The position numbers were made by a program, and so were the translations under genes. A stretch of 10,107 nucleotides of DNA from CAYSLA01 sp964431685 (GTDB lineage Bacteria; Armatimonadota; UBA5829). The notes under the pieces were generated by a model. The model had not been told where the DNA came from. It saw only the letters and a list, made by a program, of their open reading frames with translations, and searched no databases. The stretch covers positions 1 through 10,107 of the forward strand of contig CAYSLA010000124.1 of the NCBI GenBank assembly GCA_964431685.1. Reading direction: 5' to 3'. This document shows, in pieces, positions 1 to 6,137 of the stretch (position 1 is the first letter of the stretch; every line of letters begins with the position of its first letter).

Positions 1-371
1 CCCCGACGGATGGAAGAAGCTCTTCTCCAGCAGCGATTGGATAACCTTTGCCTTGCCGTTCAGGTCCAGTGTCGCCAGTTCGGGAAGGAAGTCTATTTTG
101 CTTAGCTTGTCGTAGTCGGTCATGGCAAATTCCCTTAAGTAACATTTGTCGGAGATATAGTCGCCGGCGAGACTGGTCTCCGGCACGAAGCCATAGACCA
201 GGTCGACATCAGCGCGCACGGCGTAGAGCCGCGCTTTGTCTTTGTCACCAGAAAGTGCTGGTTTTCGGTATCTGGGCCGAACTCGGTATCGGGCAGATAT
301 ACTTTTATATCCGGGTTCGTCCTCTGCCACTCAAGGTTGTGGAGAGTGAGATATTTCAGCCTGCTGTTCAA
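1..371 (-). pseudogene. Frame-broken gene of uncertain family, 3' end beyond window
   Basis: A TTG start at 371 overlaps the stop of the upstream URO-D-family gene, and a GAGGAG site (385-380, minus strand) lies 8 nt before it, so translation was probably coupled. The first ~45 codons read well (motif TENQHFLVTK near residue 37). The frame then degrades into a Ser/Pro/Arg-rich stretch and stops at 135. A second frame, offset by one base, reads naturally from about 240 to the left edge (begins DKARLYAVRADVDLV) with no stop. Either a one-base indel around the ACAAAGACAAAG stretch (235-248) splits one gene, or two unrelated fragments are joined there. The N-terminal part faintly resembles sialidase/BNR-type proteins (NQHFLVT block); I do not recognise the second part. 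Frame break: seen. Family: weak inference. Confidence 0.5.
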
Positions 372-1420
372 GAGCGTGACTCCTCGTCCATTATGCCGTA
401 CTTGTATCCGGCATCTATCATTGCTTTGAAGTTCTCGGGCTTAACGCTTGCATGGATTGAGTTGGATGACGAGAGCATATACCTGCCGCCGGGCGAGCCC
501 GCACGTATCGCTGCTTCAACCGCTTTCTCGACATCCTCTGGAGAGCCGTTGCAAAGAAGATCTCCGCAATCGATGTTACCCACAAGACAAATCCTGTCGC
601 CGTAGGCGGCTTTCACTTCTCCAAGGTCCATGTTGGCGACCGGTTCTATCGGGTTCAGCCCGTCGACTCCGGTGTTGACTATGTCATCAAGAATCGGCCA
701 GATGTTACCGTCGGAGTGCTTTACGGCAAAGGCGCCTTCTTCGTGTATGGCGTCGATCATCCTTTGCAGATACGGCAACACGAACTCCCGGAACATCTTG
801 GGAGAAAACAGCGGTCCCTGGTTGCTTGCGTAGTCATCGCCAAGACAAATCACTTCCGCGCCGGCGCGCACTGCGTTGCGCACGATTCTCTCGTTGGTGC
901 GAAAGACCTTCTCAAACAGTTCATGCACAAACCCGGGATCTTCGTAGAAAAGTTCAAGAAGTCTGTCCAGGCCGACAAGATACGCGCTCCACATAAATGC
1001 AGCCCTGTGATGGAAGAATATCGCGTGGCGGCCCTTATACCTTGCGACCATATCCTGAAGCACCTTTATCCTGAAACGAGCGTCCGGGTCAGGCGGGTTC
1101 CACGCGGCAAGGTCGTCTCTGGATTTTATGGGGCCACAAAGAGGGTGTGAGACCACCTGAGGACCTCCCCTGTAGCGAACTCCCCACTCATCGACATACT
1201 CGTCACCGCATTCGGAAACCTTGAGAAAAGTTGCTCCGCTGCCCACATTGTCCAAGCCCAATTTGTCGCATGCGTCCGCCACATCCATTGCGTCTGGAAC
1301 TAGAGGCAGGGCGACACTCGGGTCGACAACAAACTCCACTATTGGCACGCGGTCAAGCGGCTTGCCGGTAAGAGCGGCTGCGACTCGCTCGTTACGCGAT
1401 AGAGTGCACTTCAACACCAT
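368..1420 (-). CDS. Uroporphyrinogen decarboxylase-family (URO-D fold) protein, probably not HemE
   Basis: About 350 aa, full length for the family. It opens with the family pattern ERVAAALTGKPLDRVPIVEF and carries the central HSDGNIWPILDDIV block. It ends with VGNIDCGDLL, then a Gly-rich GSPGGRYMLSSSN segment and KPENFKAMIDAGYKYG, typical of bacterial URO-D-superfamily proteins. The N-terminal arginine-rich RQAGRYMPE-type motif of true heme-pathway HemE is absent, so a corrinoid/methyltransferase-related or uncharacterised role is more likely than heme synthesis. It is cytosolic, with no signal peptide. Two start codons are possible: ATG at 1426, or the ATG at 1420, which has GGGGGT 7 nt upstream and is chosen here. 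It overlaps the start of the following minus-strand gene. It is divergent from the ADP-ribose operon and separated from it by transposase debris, so no functional link is implied. Confidence 0.85.
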   Translation of the reverse strand: MVLKCTLSRNERVAAALTGKPLDRVPIVEFVVDPSVALPLVPDAMDVADACDKLGLDNVGSGATFLKVSECGDEYVDEWGVRYRGGPQVVSHPLCGPIKSRDDLAAWNPPDPDARFRIKVLQDMVARYKGRHAIFFHHRAAFMWSAYLVGLDRLLELFYEDPGFVHELFEKVFRTNERIVRNAVRAGAEVICLGDDYASNQGPLFSPKMFREFVLPYLQRMIDAIHEEGAFAVKHSDGNIWPILDDIVNTGVDGLNPIEPVANMDLGEVKAAYGDRICLVGNIDCGDLLCNGSPEDVEKAVEAAIRAGSPGGRYMLSSSNSIHASVKPENFKAMIDAGYKYGIMDEESRS

Positions 1421-1484
1421 ATACATACCCCCAAATCATACCTGTCCAAGATAGGTTTTCGTTCCAATAGGTCAATTGAGCAGA

Positions 1485-1537
1485 GCCTCCTGTTGTGGTA
1501 AGGTAAACCAGCAAGAACCAACCGCCACAAAGGAGGC
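1485..1537 (+). promoter_or_regulatory. Inverted repeat that can sequester the transposase ribosome binding site
   Basis: GCCTCCTGTTGTGG (1485-1498) pairs with CCACAAAGGAGGC (1525-1537) with one extra base bulged in the left arm. The right arm contains the AGGAGG Shine-Dalgarno of the transposase. An mRNA starting upstream of 1485 would fold this hairpin and hide the site; one starting inside the loop would not. IS10 and IS50 use this kind of protection against read-through transcription. The pairing is seen; the function is inferred. Confidence 0.55.
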
Positions 1538-1543
1538 CCTGCC

Positions 1544-1903
1544 ATGAAGTATAATACGAGTCTTTTCGGTCAAATCCTGCAAGTTATTCCTCGTCGACGT
1601 TTTGCACAGATTGTTCGAACGCGCAAAACCGAGCGCCACAGCAAGGGCTTTACCTGCTGGGATGAGTTCGTTTCCATGGTCTTTTGTCACCTTGCCCAAT
1701 CCAAGAGTCTACGTGAGATCAGCGACGGGCTGGCGGTCACCTGTGGCAAACTCGTCTACCTGGGCATGAGAAGCGCCCCTGCCAAGAGCACCTTGGCCTA
1801 CGCCAACGCTCATCGAACCTGTGAAGTCTACTCAACCGGGATAACCTATATGAGATCTGGGCATCCCGTTCTCAACCCGATCTCTACCGCCTGCGTGCTT
1901 TAG
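1544..1903 (+). pseudogene. Truncated IS4-family transposase, DUF4372 N-terminal domain only
   Basis: The frame starts at ATG 1544 with AGGAGG (1531-1536) 7 nt upstream and encodes 119 aa; intact members are roughly 380-400 aa. Residues 1-95 match the DUF4372 pattern: MKYNTSLFGQIL, then SKGFTCWDEFVSMVFCHLAQ, then SLREISDGL and the closing RSAPAKSTLAYANAHR block. After residue ~97 (TCEVYSTG) the sequence stops resembling the family. The whole DDE/RNase-H catalytic domain is absent, so it cannot be an active transposase. A different frame stays open from 1831 to 2025 (starting LNRDNLYEIWASRS) with no family I recognise; it may belong to DNA joined at the break point. Confidence 0.75.
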
Positions 1904-1930
1904 TATGCAACATGACTGTTCCAAAGTCAA

Positions 1931-1947
1931 CCACCTCTGGGAGGTGG
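1931..1947. repeat. Short perfect inverted repeat
   Basis: CCACCTC (1931-1937) and GAGGTGG (1941-1947) form a 7-bp stem with a 3-base TGG loop. It lies in the gap between the transposase remnant and the operon promoter. No T-run follows, so it is not a convincing intrinsic terminator. Confidence 0.45.
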
Positions 1948-2042
1948 GACTACATCGGTCTGGCCGCTGTCATGGCTCCGCCTCCAGCGAAACAGGGGCA
2001 GATTTGCCTCCCGCAAAGAAAATAGTGCAGTATGTTCTCGTG

Positions 2043-2061
2043 ACTGACATCTTCTGTCAGT
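2043..2061 (+). promoter_or_regulatory. Putative operator: 7-bp perfect dyad
   Basis: ACTGACA (2043-2049) and TGTCAGT (2055-2061) are perfect inverted arms around TCTTC. The dyad sits immediately upstream of an extended -10 element, over the position of the -35 region. That is where a dimeric repressor or activator would act on the operon. I do not match it to a known regulator. The octamer ACTGACAT recurs at 2825-2832 before the next gene. Confidence 0.5.
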
Positions 2062-2067
2062 GTGCTG

Positions 2068-2076
2068 TGGTATAAT
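2068..2076 (+). promoter_or_regulatory. Extended -10 promoter of the operon
   Basis: TGG-TATAAT is a consensus -10 hexamer (2071-2076) with the extended TGn motif. No good -35 hexamer lies 16-18 bp upstream, which is common for extended -10 promoters. Initiation would fall near 2083, giving a leader of about 27 nt that includes the GGGAGG ribosome binding site (2095-2100) of the VWA gene. Confidence 0.65.
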
Positions 2077-2109
2077 ATAGGTAACAACTCTAAAGGGAGG
2101 AATTTAGCG

Positions 2110-2706
2110 ATGGGAAGAGAGTCTGCAGAGATCATCTGCATAATCGACAGGTCTGGGTCGATGCAGAGCATCCGTTCGGATGCTATCGGATGCTTCAACG
2201 CGTTTCTGGATCAACAGAAGAAGGAACCTGGGTCTGCACGTCTCACGCTGGTGATGTTCAACAGCGTGTATGATGTGGTGCTGAAGAGGGTGCCGCTCGA
2301 AGAAGTGCTGGATCTAACAGAGGAGACGTATGTGCCTATGGGCACAACCGCCCTGCTGGACGCTATGGGCAAGACTATCGACTCCGTGGCAACACGACTC
2401 ATGGAGACTCCGGAAGACAAACGGCCGGAGAGAGTCATATTCGCCATTCTCACTGATGGGCAGGAGAATGCCAGCACGAGCTACACGAGGAGCCAGGTTT
2501 TCGAGAAGATTTCCAGGCATCGTGAAGCTAACGGCTGGGAGTTTACGTTCCTTGCCGCAAACCAGGATGCAATCGTGGTAGGCAGATCTTTGGGAATCCC
2601 GGCAGCGGACAGCCACAGTTTCGGCGCCACACCTGACGGAATCAAGGCAGCCTATCAAACGCTCAGTTCCGAAGTCAGCCGGAAGCGACGGATGCCTCAG
2701 AAGTAG
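2110..2706 (+). CDS. von Willebrand factor A (VWA) domain protein
   Basis: 198 aa, essentially one VWA domain. The metal-ion-dependent adhesion site is complete: D13-R-S15-G-S17 (DRSGSM), the threonine in MGTTALLDA (~T80) and D116 in TDGQEN. There is no signal peptide or membrane segment, so it acts in the cytosol, probably as a metal-dependent protein-interaction module. The tail is basic (ends RKRRMPQK). The start at 2110 is chosen because GGGAGG at 2095-2100 is well spaced and the promoter -10 is at 2071; an earlier in-frame ATG at 2062 would lie upstream of the -10. It is the first gene of the plus-strand run. In other systems cytosolic VWA proteins act as adaptors for enzymes encoded next to them; an adaptor role for the phosphatase/ARG enzymes is inference. 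Confidence 0.88.
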   Translation: MGRESAEIICIIDRSGSMQSIRSDAIGCFNAFLDQQKKEPGSARLTLVMFNSVYDVVLKRVPLEEVLDLTEETYVPMGTTALLDAMGKTIDSVATRLMETPEDKRPERVIFAILTDGQENASTSYTRSQVFEKISRHREANGWEFTFLAANQDAIVVGRSLGIPAADSHSFGATPDGIKAAYQTLSSEVSRKRRMPQK

Positions 2707-2716
2707 TTCACCGCGA

Positions 2717-2743
2717 CCTGTGCCGTCGACCAGGCTGCACAGG
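2717..2743 (+). repeat. Hairpin 1 of the VWA-ARPP intergenic region
   Basis: CCTGTGC (2717-2723) pairs perfectly with GCACAGG (2737-2743), with a 13-base loop. It begins 11 nt after the VWA stop codon and is the first of a closely packed series of inverted repeats. Confidence 0.45.
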
Positions 2744-2745
2744 AA

Positions 2746-2755
2746 CGTGTACACG
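2746..2755. repeat. 10-bp perfect palindrome
   Basis: CGTGTACACG reads the same on both strands. It lies between two longer hairpins, so it could be a protein-binding site on DNA or a minor fold in the RNA. Confidence 0.4.
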
Positions 2756-2780
2756 GTCTCGACCTGGGTGCGTCGAGACC
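2755..2780 (+). terminator. Strong 9-bp hairpin, possible terminator or attenuator
   Basis: GGTCTCGAC (2755-2763) and GTCGAGACC (2772-2780) form a perfect 9-bp stem with an 8-base loop. The sequence after it (CGGCCTTGTTTCC) is only weakly T-rich, so termination would be partial at best. A leaky terminator or processing site that sets the ratio of VWA to downstream products is the likely reading. Confidence 0.45.
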
Positions 2781-2797
2781 CGGCCTTGTTTCCAGCG

Positions 2798-2821
2798 CGG
2801 CAGGCGTCGCGGTGCCTGCCG
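2798..2821 (+). repeat. Hairpin 3 of the VWA-ARPP intergenic region
   Basis: CGGCAGGC (2798-2805) and GCCTGCCG (2814-2821) form a perfect 8-bp GC-rich stem with an 8-base loop. It lies about 40 nt upstream of the ribosome binding site AGGAGGG (2860-2866) of the next gene. No T-run follows, so it is not a classical terminator. Confidence 0.45.
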
Positions 2822-2873
2822 TCTACTGACATGTAGAACGAATGATTGCGTAAAGGGATAGGAGGGTAAAGTA

Positions 2874-4340
2874 ATGAGCAAAGTAATATCATCGTTGATT
2901 GGCTCGATAGCTTTTGGCGAAGTCCAGGAGCATTCCAGAATGGCTGTGCAGCCAATAGTCTGCAAGAAGAAGCCAGAGTTAGACTATCTTTCGCCAAGCG
3001 AGGCCGTTGCCAACAAGGTTCTGGCCATCAGCGAAGTGTCCGAGGGTGGATCAGTGCCGGAGTTGAGGGCTGTCAACACCGGCGAACTGCTGGTTTTGAT
3101 CATGGATGGAGAGGAGCTGGTTGGCGCGAAGCAGAACCGTGTGCTGAATACCACCGTGCTTCTTCCCACGGGTGAGACGATCTTGTCCGTCAGTTGCGTC
3201 GAGGCGCACCGGTGGCATCGCACGTCGGACCATTTCTCTCCCTCGGAGGAGATACTCACGCCTTCTATGCGTGAGCGGAAACACCATCAGGTCAACCTGA
3301 ATCTCGAACGCCACGGAAGCCGCAGTGCGGATCAGGGCGACGTCTGGAGGGCCGTTGAAGAAATGACTCTTCGGAGCGCGACGCCCATGTCAGAAACCAA
3401 AGCGATGCGCGACGTTTATCGACATCGGGATTTGGACCTCAGAACGCTGGCCGGGCAGTTTGCTTTGGTGCCAGGGCAGGTAGGGATGGCGGTGTTCATA
3501 GACGGTGAACTCGCGGGGATCGAGTACCTGTCGCAGCCGCGCGTGTTCGAGAGAGTGTTCAACAAGCTTCTTCGCAGTTACGCTCTTGACGCATTGATGG
3601 AGGAAGCCGGAGCAGATGGCGGGACCATAGATGCTCAGATTGCGCCGGGTATTCTGGCCGCGATCAACGCTGCCGAAATGGACATCTACGAGGCAGTCGG
3701 CACGGGACGGGAACATCGCATCACGGGCGACTGCGTGGTCGGCTCCGCACTTTCCCTGGATGATGAGGTCCTGCATCTCTCACTTCAGGCCAGTGAGAAG
3801 CAGGTTGCGTTTCCCCGGACTTACTGGGTGCAGCCCGGCAGACTGCTGGCCGGGTGCTACCCTGGCGACGGTAATCACGATGGTAACGAAGGGCGCGACA
3901 AACTCAGTGGTCTGCTCGATTCCGGAATACGGGCAGTGGTTAACCTGATGGAAAGAGGTGAGGTGAACCACTCCGGCGAACCGTTTGTTCCATACCGGAG
4001 TAAGCTGGTTGACATGGGGATCGAGAGAGGTATACCCGTAGTTGTCGTGCGCAAACCCATTCGAGACGTAGATGTCCCAACCAGAGAAGGAATGAAGGCC
4101 ATCTTGGACAAGATCGATGCGCTACTGGCTATGGGGCCGGTATATGTCCATTGTTGGGGCGGAAGAGGCCGCACGGGCACTGTGGTTGGCTGTTGGCTGG
4201 CGCGGCACGGAATCGCCCGAGGGGATCAGGCCATCGAGCACATCAACAAGCTGCGGCGCAAGGACCCCACCCGCCATAGACCATCTCCGCAGACGCACGC
4301 TCAGCGTGAGATGATCCGAACTTGGAGGGAGAATGAATAG
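2874..4340 (+). CDS. ARPP-1 domain fused to a Cys-based (DSP/PTP-type) phosphatase
   Basis: 488 aa with two parts. Residues ~5-310 match the ARPP-1 domain, named for association with ADP-ribosylglycohydrolases and rhodanese/phosphatase-superfamily proteins; the clearest signature is GEELVGAKQNR (79-89), followed by VSCVEAHRW with C108, E110 and W114. Residues ~320-488 are a tyrosine/dual-specificity phosphatase domain. Its P-loop is HCWGGRGRTGT (nucleophile C427, R433: the CX5R motif), and KPIRDVDVP carries the likely general acid D398. All catalytic residues are present, so activity is expected. The fold favours phospho-protein, phospho-nucleotide or ADP-ribose phosphate substrates; which one cannot be read from sequence. 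The start has AGGAGGG 7 nt upstream. The 3' end overlaps the ARG gene by 8 nt, a fixed partnership. ARPP-1 biochemistry is unknown to me. Confidence 0.88.
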   Translation: MSKVISSLIGSIAFGEVQEHSRMAVQPIVCKKKPELDYLSPSEAVANKVLAISEVSEGGSVPELRAVNTGELLVLIMDGEELVGAKQNRVLNTTVLLPTGETILSVSCVEAHRWHRTSDHFSPSEEILTPSMRERKHHQVNLNLERHGSRSADQGDVWRAVEEMTLRSATPMSETKAMRDVYRHRDLDLRTLAGQFALVPGQVGMAVFIDGELAGIEYLSQPRVFERVFNKLLRSYALDALMEEAGADGGTIDAQIAPGILAAINAAEMDIYEAVGTGREHRITGDCVVGSALSLDDEVLHLSLQASEKQVAFPRTYWVQPGRLLAGCYPGDGNHDGNEGRDKLSGLLDSGIRAVVNLMERGEVNHSGEPFVPYRSKLVDMGIERGIPVVVVRKPIRDVDVPTREGMKAILDKIDALLAMGPVYVHCWGGRGRTGTVVGCWLARHGIARGDQAIEHINKLRRKDPTRHRPSPQTHAQREMIRTWRENE

Positions 4341-5349
4341 GAACCTGGATGCGAACGCCGCTTATCACGAGGTTCTATCACGTGCCCAGGGTTGTCTTCT
4401 TGGCCAGTTGGCCGGGGACTCCCTGGGCAGTCTGGTGGAGTTTCAGACTGCTGAACAGATTGCGCGCCGGTACCCGAGTGGGGTGCGGGAGCTTGCAGAC
4501 GGCGGCACCTATGACACAATCGCTGGCCAGCCGACCGACGACTCCGAAATGGCGCTGATGCTTGCTCGCACGCTGGTGGAGCGTGGCGCTTATGACCCGG
4601 ACGCGGCGTTTGCTGCATACACATCCTGGCTGGACTCGAAGCCGTTCGATTGCGGTTTCACCACCAGTGCCGCTCTGGGTGGGTGTCCGAACCTCGAAAG
4701 TCAGGCGAACGGTGCAATGATGCGGGTCAGCCCGCTGGGGATATTCGGCGCCGGATTCGATCTCGAACAGGTCGGTGAGTGGGCGAGGCAAGATGCGGGT
4801 CTGACTCACCCGAACCCGGTCTGCGTGCAGGCCAATGAACTGTACGTGAAGGCTATCGCTCTTGCGATCAGCACCGGTCAGGAGCCTGATGCATTGTACA
4901 GGCAGATCGTGGCCTGGGCGCAAGAGAAGGACATAGACCCAAAGCTGAGGAAATGCGTAACTGATGCGGAAGAGTCGCCGCCCGCGGACTATGTGAGCCA
5001 GCAGGGATGGGTTCTTATCGCATTCCAGAACGCTTTGTGGCAGCTTCTGCACGCCGAGAGTCTGGAGGATGGAGTGGTCGATACAGTCATGCGCGGCGGT
5101 GACACCGACACCAACGCAGCCATCTGTGGAGCGCTTCTTGGAGCAGTTTACGGCCGCGAATCCGTGCCGGAGCAGTGGGTCGAGAAGCTTCTCACCTGCC
5201 GTCCGTCATCTGATGATCGGCGGGTTCGCAATCCACGGCCGGAGTGCATGTGGCCTTGTGACGCACTGACTCTTGCCGAGAAACTGCTGTCGGCGTCGGG
5301 GGCGTGGACATTAATGTCAGAACAAGAAGGAGGTCAAGATAATGCCTGA
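4333..5349 (+). CDS. ADP-ribosylglycohydrolase (ARG/DraG family)
   Basis: 338 aa, usual length for the all-alpha DraG/ARH fold. It hydrolyses the glycosidic bond of ADP-ribose attached to a protein, nucleic acid or small molecule, using a two-metal (Mg/Mn) centre. Signatures seen: GCLLGQLAGDSLG (20-32), the metal-binding TDDSEM (68-73), and GGDTDTN (255-261) supplying D257, D259 and T260, then the Ala/Gly-rich ICGALLGAVYG helix. The catalytic set looks complete. The ribosome binding site GGAGGG (4324-4329) is only 3 nt from the ATG and lies inside the preceding gene, and the ATG overlaps that gene's stop by 8 nt, so re-initiation is likely. No ADP-ribosyltransferase is encoded nearby, so the substrate must be made elsewhere in the cell or by an invader (inference). 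Confidence 0.93.
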   Translation: MNRNLDANAAYHEVLSRAQGCLLGQLAGDSLGSLVEFQTAEQIARRYPSGVRELADGGTYDTIAGQPTDDSEMALMLARTLVERGAYDPDAAFAAYTSWLDSKPFDCGFTTSAALGGCPNLESQANGAMMRVSPLGIFGAGFDLEQVGEWARQDAGLTHPNPVCVQANELYVKAIALAISTGQEPDALYRQIVAWAQEKDIDPKLRKCVTDAEESPPADYVSQQGWVLIAFQNALWQLLHAESLEDGVVDTVMRGGDTDTNAAICGALLGAVYGRESVPEQWVEKLLTCRPSSDDRRVRNPRPECMWPCDALTLAEKLLSASGAWTLMSEQEGGQDNA

Positions 5350-6100
5350 ACACGAATGCGATTTGTTTCTGTTTACGAGCCATAGTCCGTACTTTGTGGA
5401 TCGAACACTTCCCAGGTTTGCGCAGGAATGCTGGCTTAACCCGCATGGATGGGGGATAGGATTCTATACGGACGGCAAGGCGAGGGTTGTGCGCTCGGAA
5501 GAACGGGCAGCGCCGCGCGGCGTGCCGAGCCGCGAGTTCGTGACCGCTGCTAATTCGATTGCGAGTCCGGTCATCTTGGGGCACGTACGTTGGGCGTCTA
5601 TCGGCTCGGTGAGGCCTGAGAACAATCACCCATTCTGTCTCAACTTCCTGGGCTACGATTGGCTGCTCATACACAACGGAACATCAGGAGGCCGGATTCC
5701 CGTTCGCGCGGACGATCGTTTGCTCGGCGAGGCAACCAATGACTCAGCACGGGTCTTCGAGTTTATCAGGCGGCGCATGATAGACTACTGCGGGTCCAGC
5801 CCTATGCACAGCCTGACTGAGGCCTGCAGCAGGGCCTATTCCGCGCTCCTCAGGGAGGATCCTCTCGGAACATATAACATAATTCTGTCCAATGGGCATC
5901 TGACGTTCGCGTTTTTACATCACCGGCAGTTCTATGTGTTAAACAGACTGAAGGTCACTGGAGATGTCGCCGTAATCTCCACAGAGAGACTGACTGCTGA
6001 GCCGTGGGTGCAGATACTGCCCCCTGCCCACAGACCTGCCAAGATGCTGGTGTTCAGCGGCCCGACCCTGGTGCTCAACCGATCGGTCGGGCCGCGGTAG
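5342..6100 (+). CDS. Class II glutamine amidotransferase (YafJ-like Ntn hydrolase)
   Basis: 252 aa, a stand-alone Gn-AT-II glutaminase domain that releases ammonia from glutamine. Conserved family blocks: PHGWGIGFY (34-42), GHVRWAS with the glutamine-binding R83, NHPF (95-98) and IHNGT with N112 and G113. The oddity is the nucleophile: in this family it is Cys2, exposed when the initiator Met is removed. Here the aligned cysteine is C6 (MPEHEC), and no start codon exists between ATG 5342 and that codon. The protein must lose a five-residue leader, as PurF-type enzymes lose propeptides, or be inactive. AAGGAGG (5327-5333) gives a good ribosome binding site, and the ATG overlaps the ARG stop by 8 nt. 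No synthetase partner is fused; it could feed ammonia to, or amidate or deamidate, a product of the neighbours (inference). Confidence 0.85.
   Translation: MPEHECDLFLFTSHSPYFVDRTLPRFAQECWLNPHGWGIGFYTDGKARVVRSEERAAPRGVPSREFVTAANSIASPVILGHVRWASIGSVRPENNHPFCLNFLGYDWLLIHNGTSGGRIPVRADDRLLGEATNDSARVFEFIRRRMIDYCGSSPMHSLTEACSRAYSALLREDPLGTYNIILSNGHLTFAFLHHRQFYVLNRLKVTGDVAVISTERLTAEPWVQILPPAHRPAKMLVFSGPTLVLNRSVGPR
6057..6095 (+). terminator. 11-bp GC-rich hairpin at the end of the amidotransferase gene
   Basis: GCGGCCCGACC (6057-6067) and GGTCGGGCCGC (6085-6095) form a perfect 11-bp stem with a 17-base loop, ending 3 nt before the last base of the TAG stop codon region (6098-6100). There is no T-run, so it may act as a pause or RNA 3'-end protecting structure rather than a classical intrinsic terminator. 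It separates the four-gene block from the low-GC nuclease gene. Confidence 0.45.
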
Positions 6101-6137
6101 AACTCATTGTGATGATGACTGCGAGCACCAAGAAGAA

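Larger units (their letters stand above)
1480..1903 (+). mobile_element. Remnant of an IS4-type insertion sequence (5' end only)
   Basis: This stretch holds the start of a DUF4372-type transposase gene and the hairpin leader before it. The rest of the element (DDE catalytic domain and right end) is missing. The left boundary is approximate: no second terminal inverted repeat is available in the window to define it. The right boundary is where transposase-like sequence fades, about 1835-1850. The element lies exactly between the minus-strand flank and the plus-strand operon. Confidence 0.55.

Noticed and set aside
48..605. 185-codon open frame on the plus strand at the left edge
   Set aside because: It is antisense to the URO-D gene and the broken gene, is Arg/Ser/Pro-rich, and has no ribosome binding site or recognisable motif.
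368..1420. Heme-pathway uroporphyrinogen decarboxylase (hemE)
   Set aside because: The N-terminal Arg-rich substrate-binding motif of HemE is absent; only general URO-D-superfamily features are present.
2062..2109. Earlier ATG for the VWA gene
   Set aside because: It lies upstream of the extended -10 element, so it would not be in the transcript; the ATG at 2110 has a proper ribosome binding site.
2824..2850. LexA-type SOS box upstream of the ARPP-1 gene
   Set aside because: GAACGAATGATT shares only one half-site with the Gram-positive-type box and lacks the inverted second arm.
2314..2997. 227-codon open frame on the minus strand
   Set aside because: It lies opposite the VWA and ARPP-1 genes, both of which have complete motif sets; composition is shadow-like and it has no motif.
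4378..5052. 224-codon open frame on the minus strand
   Set aside because: It is antisense to the ARG gene, whose metal-binding motifs are all intact.
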